A stretch of 64,000 nt of DNA from Cherax quadricarinatus (Eukaryota; Arthropoda; Malacostraca; Decapoda; Parastacidae): the NCBI RefSeq assembly GCF_038502225.1, contig NC_091357.1, positions 1,923,494-1,987,493 of the forward strand. Direction: 5' to 3'. The notes beneath the pieces were generated by a model. It saw only the letters and a program-made list of their open reading frames with translations, ran no database searches and was not told the origin of the DNA. Below are positions 1 through 9,088 of the stretch, one piece after another. Every line of letters starts with the position of its first letter. The first letter of the stretch is position 1. A program made the position numbers and the translations under genes.

Positions 1-1367
1 GGAGCATATCAGCTGTGCTCATTTCGGTTGGGAGGTTGGGGGTGGTGTAGAAGGTTAGAGACCCATTAAAGGCTTGGCTTAGGTAACAGTTGCCTGTGGT
101 TTCTTCTTCGGTTACTTCTTCGACTACTACTTCGTCGTTGTCCGAGGATTGCTCATAATGTTCTGGTACTATTTCGTCTTCTGTGACTGTGTTGAGAGGA
201 AGCAGGGAGTGTTGGTCGGTTGTGGTTTGTTGGGCTGGTTGTGGGTGGTGAAAGGTGGCAGCAGACGGTGGTGTTGGTTCTGGAGTAAAGTCTTGGTCAG
301 AGATACGAGTAGGACCAGGGGTTGAGGTGAAGTTAACAATGTCTGGAATTAGCTTGAGGAGGTCTTGTGATGGTGGCGAGTCTGGAAAGTTGAAGTTTGG
401 CATGTTGTTAAGGCGAAACAGTTCATTGATTGTTGTGTTGAATGAGCCAGGGTTTGCAGCATTAGTGAGGTGTGGATACATCATACAGTATAGCACCTTG
501 GATGGAGCAGCGTCAGGAAGAGCAGAGAGGGACTGGCTGGGTGGAGATGATTGTTGTGTAGCTTGAAGGAGTTCGGTGGTATCTGATTGAATTTTTGCAA
601 TGGCGGCGTATGTTGGCGATTTATGGTTGTTCTTCTTGGTTTCTTCAATGATTTTCTTAGACAGGACTTCTTTACGTAGAGGGCATTTTGCTGCAAGGGT
701 GTGGTGAGTACCCTTGCACTTGAGGCAGGTAGGAGAGGTAGTGGTAGTAGAGCATTCTTTGAAGTTATGGCCGTCTTTACCGCAGTTTGTGCAGTACTTC
801 TTCCCTTTCAGAGGACAGTCAGGCGTTGAGTGGTGATAAGAGTAGCAGGTCCAGCATGGCGAGATGTGGGCGAAACGTTCGGGTTCTATGTGACTTAGAT
901 GGATATGATAGAAGGAGATGGCTAGGCCGTCAGACAGTGCTCTAGTAGCCATATCGATGTTGGAGAAGGTTAGCTTGATCATTGTAGAGGCGTTGGGGAT
1001 TTTGGTGATATGTTCAGTCGATGCCCAGGTATTTTGTTCCTCGATAGAGGTCTTGAGATCCTCAGTCGATAAAGAAGTGACGAGTTTGTCCAGCCGTTTG
1101 ACGAAAACGGAACGTTTCGCCAGTAAAAAAAGGTGAAGGGGAGATTGTAAACCGTCGGTCTCTGAGGGTTTTCATAGAAGTGTCGGCGATCAGCTTTGTG
1201 GCTTCATAATCGTCAGTACAGACAACGATGAATGAGTCTTTCGTCGAGTGGATGGCTGTAAATTTAACCTGTAGGTAAGTCTTTACAGCGGCAGCAAAGG
1301 CAAGTTTAGTAGAGTCATTTATTACTCCACTGTTCGGTTTGATCCTTACACGGTTTGCAAGCATCAT
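1..1367 (-). pseudogene. gag-like ORF with three CCHC zinc knuckles, frameshifted, cut by window edge
   Basis: Read on the minus strand, an ATG at 1367 opens a frame (MMLANRVRIKPNSG...) that closes at 1062. The next frame then stays open without a stop to base 1, so the C terminus lies outside the window. The break falls at a run of seven A (1125-1131), which suggests a one-base homopolymer length change. Three knuckles follow: CWTCYSYHHSTPDC (815-856), CTNCGKDGHNFKEC (752-793) and CLKCKGTHHTLAAKC (683-727). After them comes a long Ser/Thr/Pro-rich, then acidic tail. Three CCHC knuckles are typical of nucleic-acid-binding ORF1/gag proteins of I, R1 and Jockey-type retrotransposons. The sequence is clearly not the ORF1 at 9089-11023. 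It sits directly behind a hammerhead-bearing repeat end in the same orientation, so it may be the coding part of that element. No RT is visible in the window. Confidence 0.72.
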
Positions 1368-1674
1368 GGAGGAGTAAGGCAGGCGCTGGTACGATGATTA
1401 TAGGTTCCCCTCCCCGACGGGGATCGAAGGAACACTTCTTGAGGTGAGGAGCGACTGTGTCTTACGATGTGTTTGGAGTTGATTGTGAGTTGAAGTGACA
1501 GGATGGAGCCTTATATAACGCCAGGAGGTGAGATGTAGGCCACTAGTAGAGGTAAGAATGTTGTCATTGGAAGGTCAGGCCCCTCTCAAATCCAGCCATT
1601 CTCACTAGTAGAAGTTGACAAAGTTGATTTCAGTCTGTACCAAGATACCCTTGTGTTGCAGTGTCTGACAGAGT
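1368..1674 (-). other. leader region upstream of the gag-like ORF
   Basis: On the minus strand this begins with TCTGTCAGACACTGCAACAC, runs through a TATA-like TATATAAGG (1509-1517), and ends at the gag ATG. The part from 1674 down to about 1490 closely matches 47212-47372 inside the 870-bp hammerhead composite, including the TATATAAGG. It also resembles the start of Penelope-like element 2 (TCGTGTCAAACACTGCA at 50651). It is therefore element-internal sequence, probably the promoter/5' leader region. Promoter function is inference. Confidence 0.55.
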
Positions 1675-1919
1675 GAACATTCAAATGGTATAAAATACCG
1701 ACAGGTTGTTAGGTAAGACTGAGGGACTGACCACCTCAAAACTTCAAGGATGATGGACTGATTACATCGTCTTCAAGTATCCTCTGCTTCTATCAACTTT
1801 TCTGTACTCGACTGAAGAAGCCTACTGTGTAGGCGAAACGTTTCGAAATAAAGATACCTAACTGTTGCATATGTGACTTACCTAACAACCTGTCGGTATT
1901 TTATACCATTTGAATGTTC
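1675..1919. repeat. hammerhead-bearing terminal repeat with 43-bp inverted ends
   Basis: The outer 43 bases (1675-1717 and 1877-1919) are inverted copies of each other. They begin GAACATTCAAATGG and include GGTATAAAATACC. The interior matches the repeat at 46711-47580 and the solo copies at 38355-38649. The GGTATAAAATACCGACA block also occurs at the end of Penelope-like element 2, which ties this family to Penelope-like pLTRs. A LINE fragment starts immediately at 1921. Confidence 0.7.
1808..1846 (+). ncRNA. hammerhead ribozyme motif (type I, minimal stem III)
   Basis: Stem I is UCGA/UCGA (1808-1811 with 1843-1846). The core CUGAAGA follows (1812-1818), consistent with CUGANGA, then one extra A. 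Stem II is GCCUAC/GUAGGC with a UGU loop, followed by GAA, palindromic ACGU as stem III (1838-1841), and U at the cleavage position. Hammerheads with diminished stem III that act as dimers are known from Penelope-like elements. The fold is my reading and activity is untested. Confidence 0.65.
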
Positions 1920-1920
1920 A

Positions 1921-3090
1921 CCTTGTCTTCTCTTCAATTACCACTTTTCTATGTTCATGTAGCATGTCACTTTTCCCTACCCCCCTGGGAAGTTCCAGCT
2001 GTTCGAGTCTGTTCTTTCTCACTCCCTTGCTCGAAAGCCCAACTGTCTACGGTAGCTTCCCGCTCTCTTTTTTCTCGACCACTTCCACTCTCATTCTCAT
2101 GCCATTGCAGTGTACACAGATGGCTCTAAGTCTTCTGACAGCATAGGATTCGCAGCAATGTTTCAGGAGAGCATCGTACGAGGGCATATACTATCTTCGG
2201 CTAGTATTTTTACTGCTGAATTGTATGGCACTCTTGCAGCACTTATCTGTATTGCATCTATGCCTGTGTCATCATTTGTGGGTGTCTCAGACTCCCTTAG
2301 TGCTTTACAGGCTACACAGAAATTTGATACACCTCACCCCTTAGTCCCCCGTATCCAACTTCGGCTACGCCGCATCTCTACCAAGCATAAAGATGTTTTT
2401 TGTTGGGTCCCTGGTCATGTTGACGTACAGAGTAATGAACAGGCAGACACTGCTGCACGGTCAGCTGTACATGACCAACCAGTTTCATATAGAGGTGTTC
2501 CATTTATGGACTATTTTGCTGCAATAGCTACCCACCTTCACATCCGTTGGCAGCAACGTTGGTCTACTCTGCTCGGTAACAAACTTCAATCTATTAAACC
2601 GAGTATAGGTTACTGGCTGTCTTCTTGTCACCAGTGTCGAGGTTGGGAGACTACTCTCTCCCATCTTAGCACTGGCCATACTCGTCTTACTCATGGATAT
2701 CTCATGGAGAGGCGCCCTGCTCCTCTCTGAGAATTGTCAGATTCCATTATCGGTCGGCCACATTCTGTTAGACTGCCCACTTTATCAACTAGCACGCAGA
2801 ATTTACCTCCGACGTCGTCTTCGCTCCTCTGCTCTCTTTACCTTCCCTTCTCACCGGACTCTCTCATTGACTTTTTGACAACAACTGACTTCGCAAACTC
2901 TGATGATACCTTCAACCCTTTCTACCTCAATCTCTTGCTACCCTCTGCCCCTGCAGTATCCCATGCCCTGCTGTTTTCTGTAACCTACTGATCATCCCTA
3001 CCCCCTTCTGCTGCCCAATACCCTCGCTTCCTTCCCTACCCTACAGCGCTGTATAGCCCTTGTGGCTCAGCGCTTTTTTTTATTATAATA
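1921..3090 (+). mobile_element. 5'-truncated I-type LINE copy (RNase H end)
   Basis: The sequence matches the last third of the complete LINE at 8352-14975, starting at the equivalent of base 13752. It encodes an RNase H domain (YTDGSKSSDS, ELYGTLAAL, VSDSLSAL, WVPGHVDVQSNEQAD between about 2110 and 2480) and the Cys/His tail region. It ends with the same 3' UTR: GCGCTGTATAGCCC, then TCAGCGCTT and a TTATAATAATAA tail. Frameshifts near 2725-2735 break the reading frame. It is a dead 3' fragment, more diverged than the complete copy. Confidence 0.88.
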
Positions 3091-3276
3091 ATAAGAAAGA
3101 AGGAACGCTGCAACAGGCCTACTGACCCATGCATAGCAGGTCCATGTCCCATCCCCCGGATTAACCCAGTGACCCACCCACCCTGGATTAGCCCAATGAC
3201 CCACCCAGTCTGGTCATCTCCACTAAAGGAAGGAGCACGGCACCAGACCCAGCAGCACAAGCTAGTAAGGTCCAAC

Positions 3277-5760
3277 TCACACCCACCCACACCCACTCAT
3301 GTATTTATCTAACCTATTTTTAAAACTACACAACTTTTTAGCCTGAATAACTGTACTCGGGAGTTTGTTCCACTCATCCACAACTCTATTACCAAACCAG
3401 TGCTTTCCTATATCCTTCCTGAATCTGAATTTTTCCAACTTGAAAACATTGCTGCGAGTCCTGTCTTGGCTGGAAATTTTCAGCGCGCTGTTCACATCCC
3501 TTTTATTTATTCCTGTTTTCCATTTATACACCTCGATCATATCCCCCATTATTCGAGAGAGTGCAGATTCAGGGCCCTCAGCCTATCCTCATAGGGAAGA
3601 TTTCTGATACATGGGATCATCTTTGTCATCCTCCTCTGTATGTTTTCCAGAGCATTTATATCCATTCTGTAATATGGTGACCAGAACTGAGCAGCGTAGT
3701 CTAAATGAGGCCTAACCAAGGATATATAGAGTTGAAGAACAACCTGAGGACTTCTATTATTTATACTTCTAGATATGAAGCCAAGAATTCTGTTAGCTTT
3801 AATGCACTGTTTTGATTTTAGATTGCTGCTAACCAGAACTCCAAAATCCTTTTCGCAATCAGTAGTATTAAGATCTACATTATTTAGTTTATATGTGGCA
3901 CGGTTATTTGCCTGTCCAACATTTAGAACTTTGCATTTGTCTATATTAAACTGCATCTGTCACTTCTCCGACCATTGCATTAGTCTATTCAAAACATCCT
4001 GGAGTGCTCTAGTGTCCTCATTAGAATGAATTGGACGGCCTATTTTGGTGTCATCAGCAAATTTGCTTATGTCGCTATTTATTCCCTCATCTATGACGTT
4101 TATGTAAATTGTGAACAACAATGGGCCCAACACTGACCCCTGAGGAACACCGCTTGTGATGTGCCCCTCTTCTGATTTCTCCCCATTTATGCAAACTCTC
4201 TGCTGCCTATTTGTCAGCCATGCCTCTAGCCAGGAAAAAATTTCTCCTCCTATTCCGTGTGCCTTAAGTTTCCTCAATAGCCTCTGGTGTGGAACTCTAT
4301 CGAAAGCCTTATTGAGGTCCATATACACAATATCATACTCATTACCATGATCTACCTCCTCAAACACCTTAGCAAAAATAGTAAATTCGTAAGACAGGAA
4401 CGCTCCTTTGTAAAACCATGTTGAGATTCATTAATCAATCTGTGCCTGTCAAGATGTCTACGAATTGCTTCGGCAATTATTGATTCCATAAATTTTCCCA
4501 CTATGGAGGTAAGGCTTGGTCTATAGTTCGAAGCCAAGGACCTGTCACCTGCCTTGTAAATAGGTATTACATTTGCCATTTTCCAATCATCAGGCACTAT
4601 GCCAGTTTGTAGTGATATGTTAAAAAGATTAGCCGAAGGTATGCTAAGTTCCTCTTTACATTCCTTTAACACCCTTGCAAACAGTTCATCAGGGCCTGGG
4701 GATTTGTTAGGTTTTAGTTTCCCTATTTGTCTGAGGACCATGTCACTAGTTACCGCAATCGTGCATAGTTTATTATCATCCTGTTCTACATAATCTATTA
4801 TTTCAGGAATATCACTAGTATTTTCCTAGGTGAAAACTGAGAGGAGGTAGGTATTAAGAATTTCACACATATCCTTATCACTGTCAGTGATCTGACCAGA
4901 GTTACTCTTAAGTGGGCCAATCTTGTCCCTAATCTTACTAATGTATACCTGAAAGAACCCCTTTGAGTTAGTCTTTGAATCCCTTGCGACCTTAGCCTCA
5001 TAATCCCTTTTTGCTTTTCTTATTCCTTTCTTTATTTCTCTCTTTAATTGAACATATTGATTTCTTAACTGCCCATCCCCTCTTTTGATACGCCTATATA
5101 TGCCTCTCTTTTGACCAATGAGATGTTTTAATCTATTGTTCATCCATTTGGGATGATTTTAGACTTAATTTCCCTACTCGTAACAAAAGTTGTCTGAGCA
5201 GCTGGAACTATGCTCTGAAAAACGTCATATTGGCAACCAAGATCACCTACCTGACACATAGTCAGGACATCCCAATTTAGCCCACCCAGGTAATTTTTCA
5301 GTCCCATGAAGTCAGCCAAGCGAAAATCTGGGACAGAGATTTGATTGCAGTTATCTGGGTAATTCCATGATGTATTGAAACTAAGTGATTTGTGATGACT
5401 TTCCCCAAGCTCATCATTAACTTCAAGATTATTAATTAGTGAATCTTTGTTGGCAAGAACCAAGTCGAGCAGATTGTTTCCTCTAGTTCTGTCACAACCT
5501 GTTCTAAAAAGCAATCCTGAACTGTATCAAGAAAGTCACTAGACTCAAGATTTAATGTCACATTGTTCCAATCAATTTGTCTAAAGTTAAAATCTCCCAT
5601 TATCACAACATTTTCATATCTAGATGCCTTATGAGTTTCGTCCCATAACAGCTTACTGCACTCCCTATCAAGGTTTGGGGGCCTATAAATCACACACAAA
5701 ATTAATTTGTCACGTCCCTTAGAGAAACTGTAGCCAAACAGATTCTGTGTCCGATGTTTC
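3277..5760 (-). pseudogene. CR1-like ORF2 remnants (EN-RT)
   Basis: The endonuclease piece reads VVIMGDFNFRQIDWNN (5436-5699), followed by RGNNLLDLVLANKDSL in an adjacent frame. The RT pieces include KLKPNKSPGPDELFARVL (4352-4741) and GVPQGSVLGPLLFTIYINV with SKFADDTKIG (3960-4367), where FADD is the catalytic box. The C-terminal piece has RRMTKMIPCIRNLPYEDRL (3549-3956) and KHWFGNRVVDEWNKLPS (3277-3549). At least six frame changes separate the pieces, so no functional protein is made. The domain order and motifs fit the CR1 group. Confidence 0.88.
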
Positions 5761-6189
5761 TAATCTTATATAATGTCTAAGACAATTTAAATTATCTTTG
5801 ACATACATCGCCACTCCACCACCCTTCCTATTGACTCTATCAGTGTAGAATAGTTTCTAACCCTGTATGTTGCATTTCTTTATCTTTCATGTTGAACCAG
5901 GTCTCTGTTATACCAATAATATCTATATTACCTACACTTGCAAGTTATCTTAGCTCATCTATCTTATTTCTTAGACTCCTACTATTTGTATAGTAAACCT
6001 TAAGGGAGCTAGTCACTCGTTGCCCTCTACTATCTCTCTTTGTTTGTTGATCAGTTAATTTGCCATTACTAGCAACTTTATATTGAACATTGTCTTTTAA
6101 ACATATCCCTGAGGTATCCCGGTATTAACGGCTGTTTTTAACCCTAATGCTGCAGCGTGATTGTTTCCCACAAACACCCATACCTCTAT

Positions 6190-7045
6190 AATTTATCAGT
6201 TTAAATTCCTAGACAAGTCTTCAGTTACCCTCTCAATCGAATTGGCTAATGCAACCACTCCATCCCCAGAGAGATGAACCCCATCCCGTGCATACATATC
6301 ACATTTGCCAAAGAATAGGTCCCAGTTATCAATGAATGGGATTGCAAGTTCCTTGCAGTACCTGTCTAGCCAGCAATTTATACCATTTGCCCTAGACATC
6401 CATTCATTGCCCACTCCCTTTCTAGGCAAGATGCTACATATGACTGGGATCCCTCCCTTAGACCTGACTACTTCTATGGCTGGCCTGTACTTATCCAGCA
6501 GTTCCTGTCTCCTGCCCTTCCCAATGTCATTACCCCCAGCACTAAGATTATGGGCTTATTCCCATTTACCTGACATAATATTATCCAACCAGCTGACAAT
6601 GTCACCAACACCAGCTCCAGGAAGACACACGCTCTGTCTGACCTTTCTGGCTCTGTTACAAAATGCACAGTCCATATATCTTACCTGAGAATCGCCTACT
6701 ATTAAATTATTCTTACCTTTATTAGCAGCGAAATCAGTGGTACCTTCCACCTCGCTAACCACTGATGTACACTCGTCTTGGAGAACAGAGAATCGATTTC
6801 CTACCTTCACATCTTCTCTATTAACTCTCCTTATCTTCCTTCTTCCTGAACTGTGAACCACTTGCCACTTAAAGCGGCTGCCACTATCACTGCTGGTGAC
6901 CATTTCCTCCTTACCAGCTAAATACTTCTCTCACACACTCCCAAACTCATTTATGTGAAGCTTCAGCCTCCTATTTTCCTCCTGAAGAAGTAGAATCTCC
7001 TTCAACACTTGAACCTGAGATTCTAAAACACTACAACAATCCATG
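6190..7045 (-). pseudogene. CR1-like ORF1 with SGNH esterase domain, broken
   Basis: The minus strand begins near 7043 with MDCCSVLESQ followed by a leucine-rich, coiled-coil-like stretch, then hits a stop. Downstream pieces carry NNLIVGDSQVRYMD (6556-6903; block I Ser of SGNH/GDSL hydrolases) and ARDGVHLSGDG (6196-6429; block V Asp/His). The same layout is seen in the copy at 52246-52952, where block III SAGGNDV is also visible. Esterase domains in ORF1 are an established feature of CR1-like LINEs; their role in retrotransposition is not settled. This copy is interrupted by frameshifts. Confidence 0.8.
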
Positions 7046-7075
7046 GTGCTTGGTAACAGCCCATGCTAACTGAGG

Positions 7076-7495
7076 AGAATTAAATCAGAGGAGGATCAGG
7101 CAGGACTTCAAAGAAACCTGGAGAGACTGGACACCTGGTCCAGCAACTGGCTTCTCGAATTTAACCCCGCCAAATGCAAAGTCATGAAAATCGGGGAAGT
7201 TCAAAGAAGAATGCAGACAGAGTATAGGCTAGGTGGCCAAAGACTGCAAACCTCACTCAAGGAGAAAGATCTTGGGGGTGAGTATAACACCGACCACGTC
7301 TCCGGAAGCACACATCAACCAGATAACTACTGCAGCATATGGGTTCCTGGCAAACCTGAGAATAGCATTCTGATACCTTAGTAAGGAATCGTTCAAAACA
7401 CTGTGCACCGTGTATGTCAGGCCCATACTGGAGTATGCAGCACCAGTTTGGAACCCACACTTGATCAAGCACGTCAAGAAATTAGAGAAATTGCA
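7076..7495 (+). mobile_element. fragment of a second CR1-like LINE family (family B), RT C-terminal part
   Basis: The plus strand encodes, with frame breaks, FNPAKCKVMKI, QTEYRLGGQRLQTS and YVRPILEYAAPVWNP-type sequence. It matches the minus-strand copy at 23640-24431 (FNPTKCKVTKIG, TEYSLGGQRLETS). It is truncated at both ends and joined to the 5' end of the CR1 copy on its left. Confidence 0.75.
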
Positions 7496-7917
7496 ATATA
7501 TACTACCATTTTACCTTTGCTGTATATGTAATTAATTAGAACAAATTAATAACCCATAGAAATGTCTGGAAACCTTGCAAGTGAAATGAGGAAAAATGAG
7601 CATTAAAACTTAGTGGCAAACTTGATATAATAAAGATGCTATTGACGGAATAATTACATTGGATCGTCATTATATGTTTAATCAGTCAAAACAAAAAACT
7701 TTGAAAACTTAATCGAAATAACTTCACCATTAATCTCTAAGTGTGCCGTTATTCAGAAATTTTACTGTAACTCAATTTCCCGAACTAGTATAGTTGCAAA
7801 TTAAAAAAATAAAAAATCTAGTTTTCAGGCATACTATTAGGTATGGGTTCTGTACTGGTGCTGCATACTCGAAGATTTGCCTGATGCATTTTGTTGTGTC
7901 GTGAATAACTGAAAGCT
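7496..7917. other. unassigned AT-rich segment
   Basis: I recognise no coding potential, RNA gene or repeat here. Confidence 0.6.
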
Positions 7918-8340
7918 AACAAAAGGGATTATGAGGCTAAGGTCGCAAGGGATTCAAAGACTAACCCAAAAGGGTTCTTTCAGGTATACAGAAGTAAGAT
8001 TAGGGACAAGATTGGCCCACTTAAGAGTAACTCTGGTCAGATCACTGACAGTGTTAAGGATATGTGTGAAATTCTAAATACCTACTTCCTCTCAGTTTTC
8101 ACCCAGGAAAATACTAGTGATATTCCTGAAATAATAGATTATGTAGAACAGGATGATAATAAACTATGCACGATTGCGGTAACTAGTGACATGGTCCTCA
8201 GACAAATAGAGAAACTAAAACCTAACAAATCCCCAGGCCCTGATGAACTGTTTGCAAGGGTGTTAAAGGAATGTAAAGAGAAACTTAGCATACCTTTGGC
8301 TAATCTTTTTAACATATCACTACAAACTGGCATAGTGCCT

Positions 8341-8351
8341 GGTAAGTGGAA
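8341..8351. repeat. target-site duplication of the I-type LINE (left copy)
   Basis: GGTAAGTGGAA occurs here and again at 14976-14986. It derives from the CR1 host (compare TGATAAGTGGAAAATGG at 47773). Including the last A puts the first base of the LINE at 8352. Confidence 0.88.
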
Positions 8352-8449
8352 CCTCTTCAAGGGGGGCTCCTTGGCGTGGTGAAGAGGCTCTTGGTCTGAG
8401 GAATTAGCCCTGTCGGTCTTCTTCCTCAGACCGAACCTAATTACCCCCC
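8352..8449 (+). ncRNA. predicted HDV-like ribozyme at the LINE 5' terminus
   Basis: P1 is CCUCUUCA (8352-8359) with UGAAGAGG (8380-8387), 8 bp, starting at the first base of the element. P2 is GGGGGG (8361-8366) with CCCCCC (8444-8449). P3 is CC/GG (8369-8370, 8378-8379). P4 is GGUCUGAGGAA (8393-8403) with UUCCUCAGACC (8422-8432), 11 bp. The base run after P4 is C-GAA, matching the C75-N-A-A pattern of HDV J4/2. P1.1 is not clear and J4/2 is long (11 nt). The short elements show the same arrangement with different stem sequences. HDV-like ribozymes at the 5' ends of LINEs (R2, RTE, Jockey-type, trypanosome L1Tc) are established. Cleavage here is untested. Confidence 0.55.
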
Positions 8450-9088
8450 ATTCTCCCCTCCCCTATCCCATCCTCCCCATCCTCCCCTTTTTCCATTCCT
8501 CCTCCTCCTCCTCACCCCTCCCTTTTGCCCTTCCTCTTTTTAGCCTTCGTGATTTCTCCCACAGGCGCGCTAGTTCCTAGGTAGGGGAAAGGACACCGGG
8601 GTCGATCCCATTCCGTTGAGGTTTCTTGGCGGTGGCGTAGTTTGCCGTGGAATCTGGATTGCCTAGGGATGTCCCGATCCCTCTCCGGTATCCCGGAGTA
8701 GCTTTGGGTGTCTTTTGGGCGACGGGTGTATCTCTGGAAGCCACCTTTCGGATTCCGGGGGTGGTGGCTGAAGGAGGTATGCTTTGTGGCGGATATCCGG
8801 CCGCCCTCTCTTTTGTCCACCGAGGTAGCTCGGCAGATGTGAGGTTGCTATCCCGGATTGCTGGTTTACTGGCATGAAGGGTAGGGTATGGCACGGGTTC
8901 CATGCTGCATCTGCGCTACTAGCGGTGTCGAGTCCTCTTGGGCGCGGAGGGAGATTTCCGGCCCTTTCATTCCTCCTGGGAACTATTCCTCCCCGCTCCC
9001 CCCTTTTTTTATTCTTTTTTTTGTTTTTATTTTCTTTTCTTCTTTCTTTTTTTTTCTTAAAAACAAAAAGCAAAGGAGTAACCTAACC

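Larger units (their letters stand above)
3091..7052 (-). mobile_element. near full-length CR1-like LINE, inactivated
   Basis: On the minus strand the order is ORF1 (about 7045-6190), EN (about 5760-5140), RT (about 5140-3960) and C-terminal RT region (to 3277), then a 3' UTR ending in GTTCCTTCTTTCTTATTATT near 3091. The same 3' end closes the CR1 copies at 21698, 39297 and 54945, which have TATGTTCTTA-type tails. Every domain is split by frameshifts. The region 5760-6190 carries a decayed start of the EN ORF. It abuts the tail of the I-type fragment on its left. Confidence 0.88.

Noticed and set aside
2734..2991. Separate small genes between 2690 and 2990
   Set aside because: They are frameshifted pieces of the I-type LINE C terminus and 3' UTR, as the comparison with 14560-14769 shows.
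8888..9088. Longer N terminus for the I-type ORF1 (start at 8888)
   Set aside because: The extra 67 codons translate a T-rich UTR tract (FFILFFVFIFF...); the ATG at 9089 has good context and begins normal coding composition.
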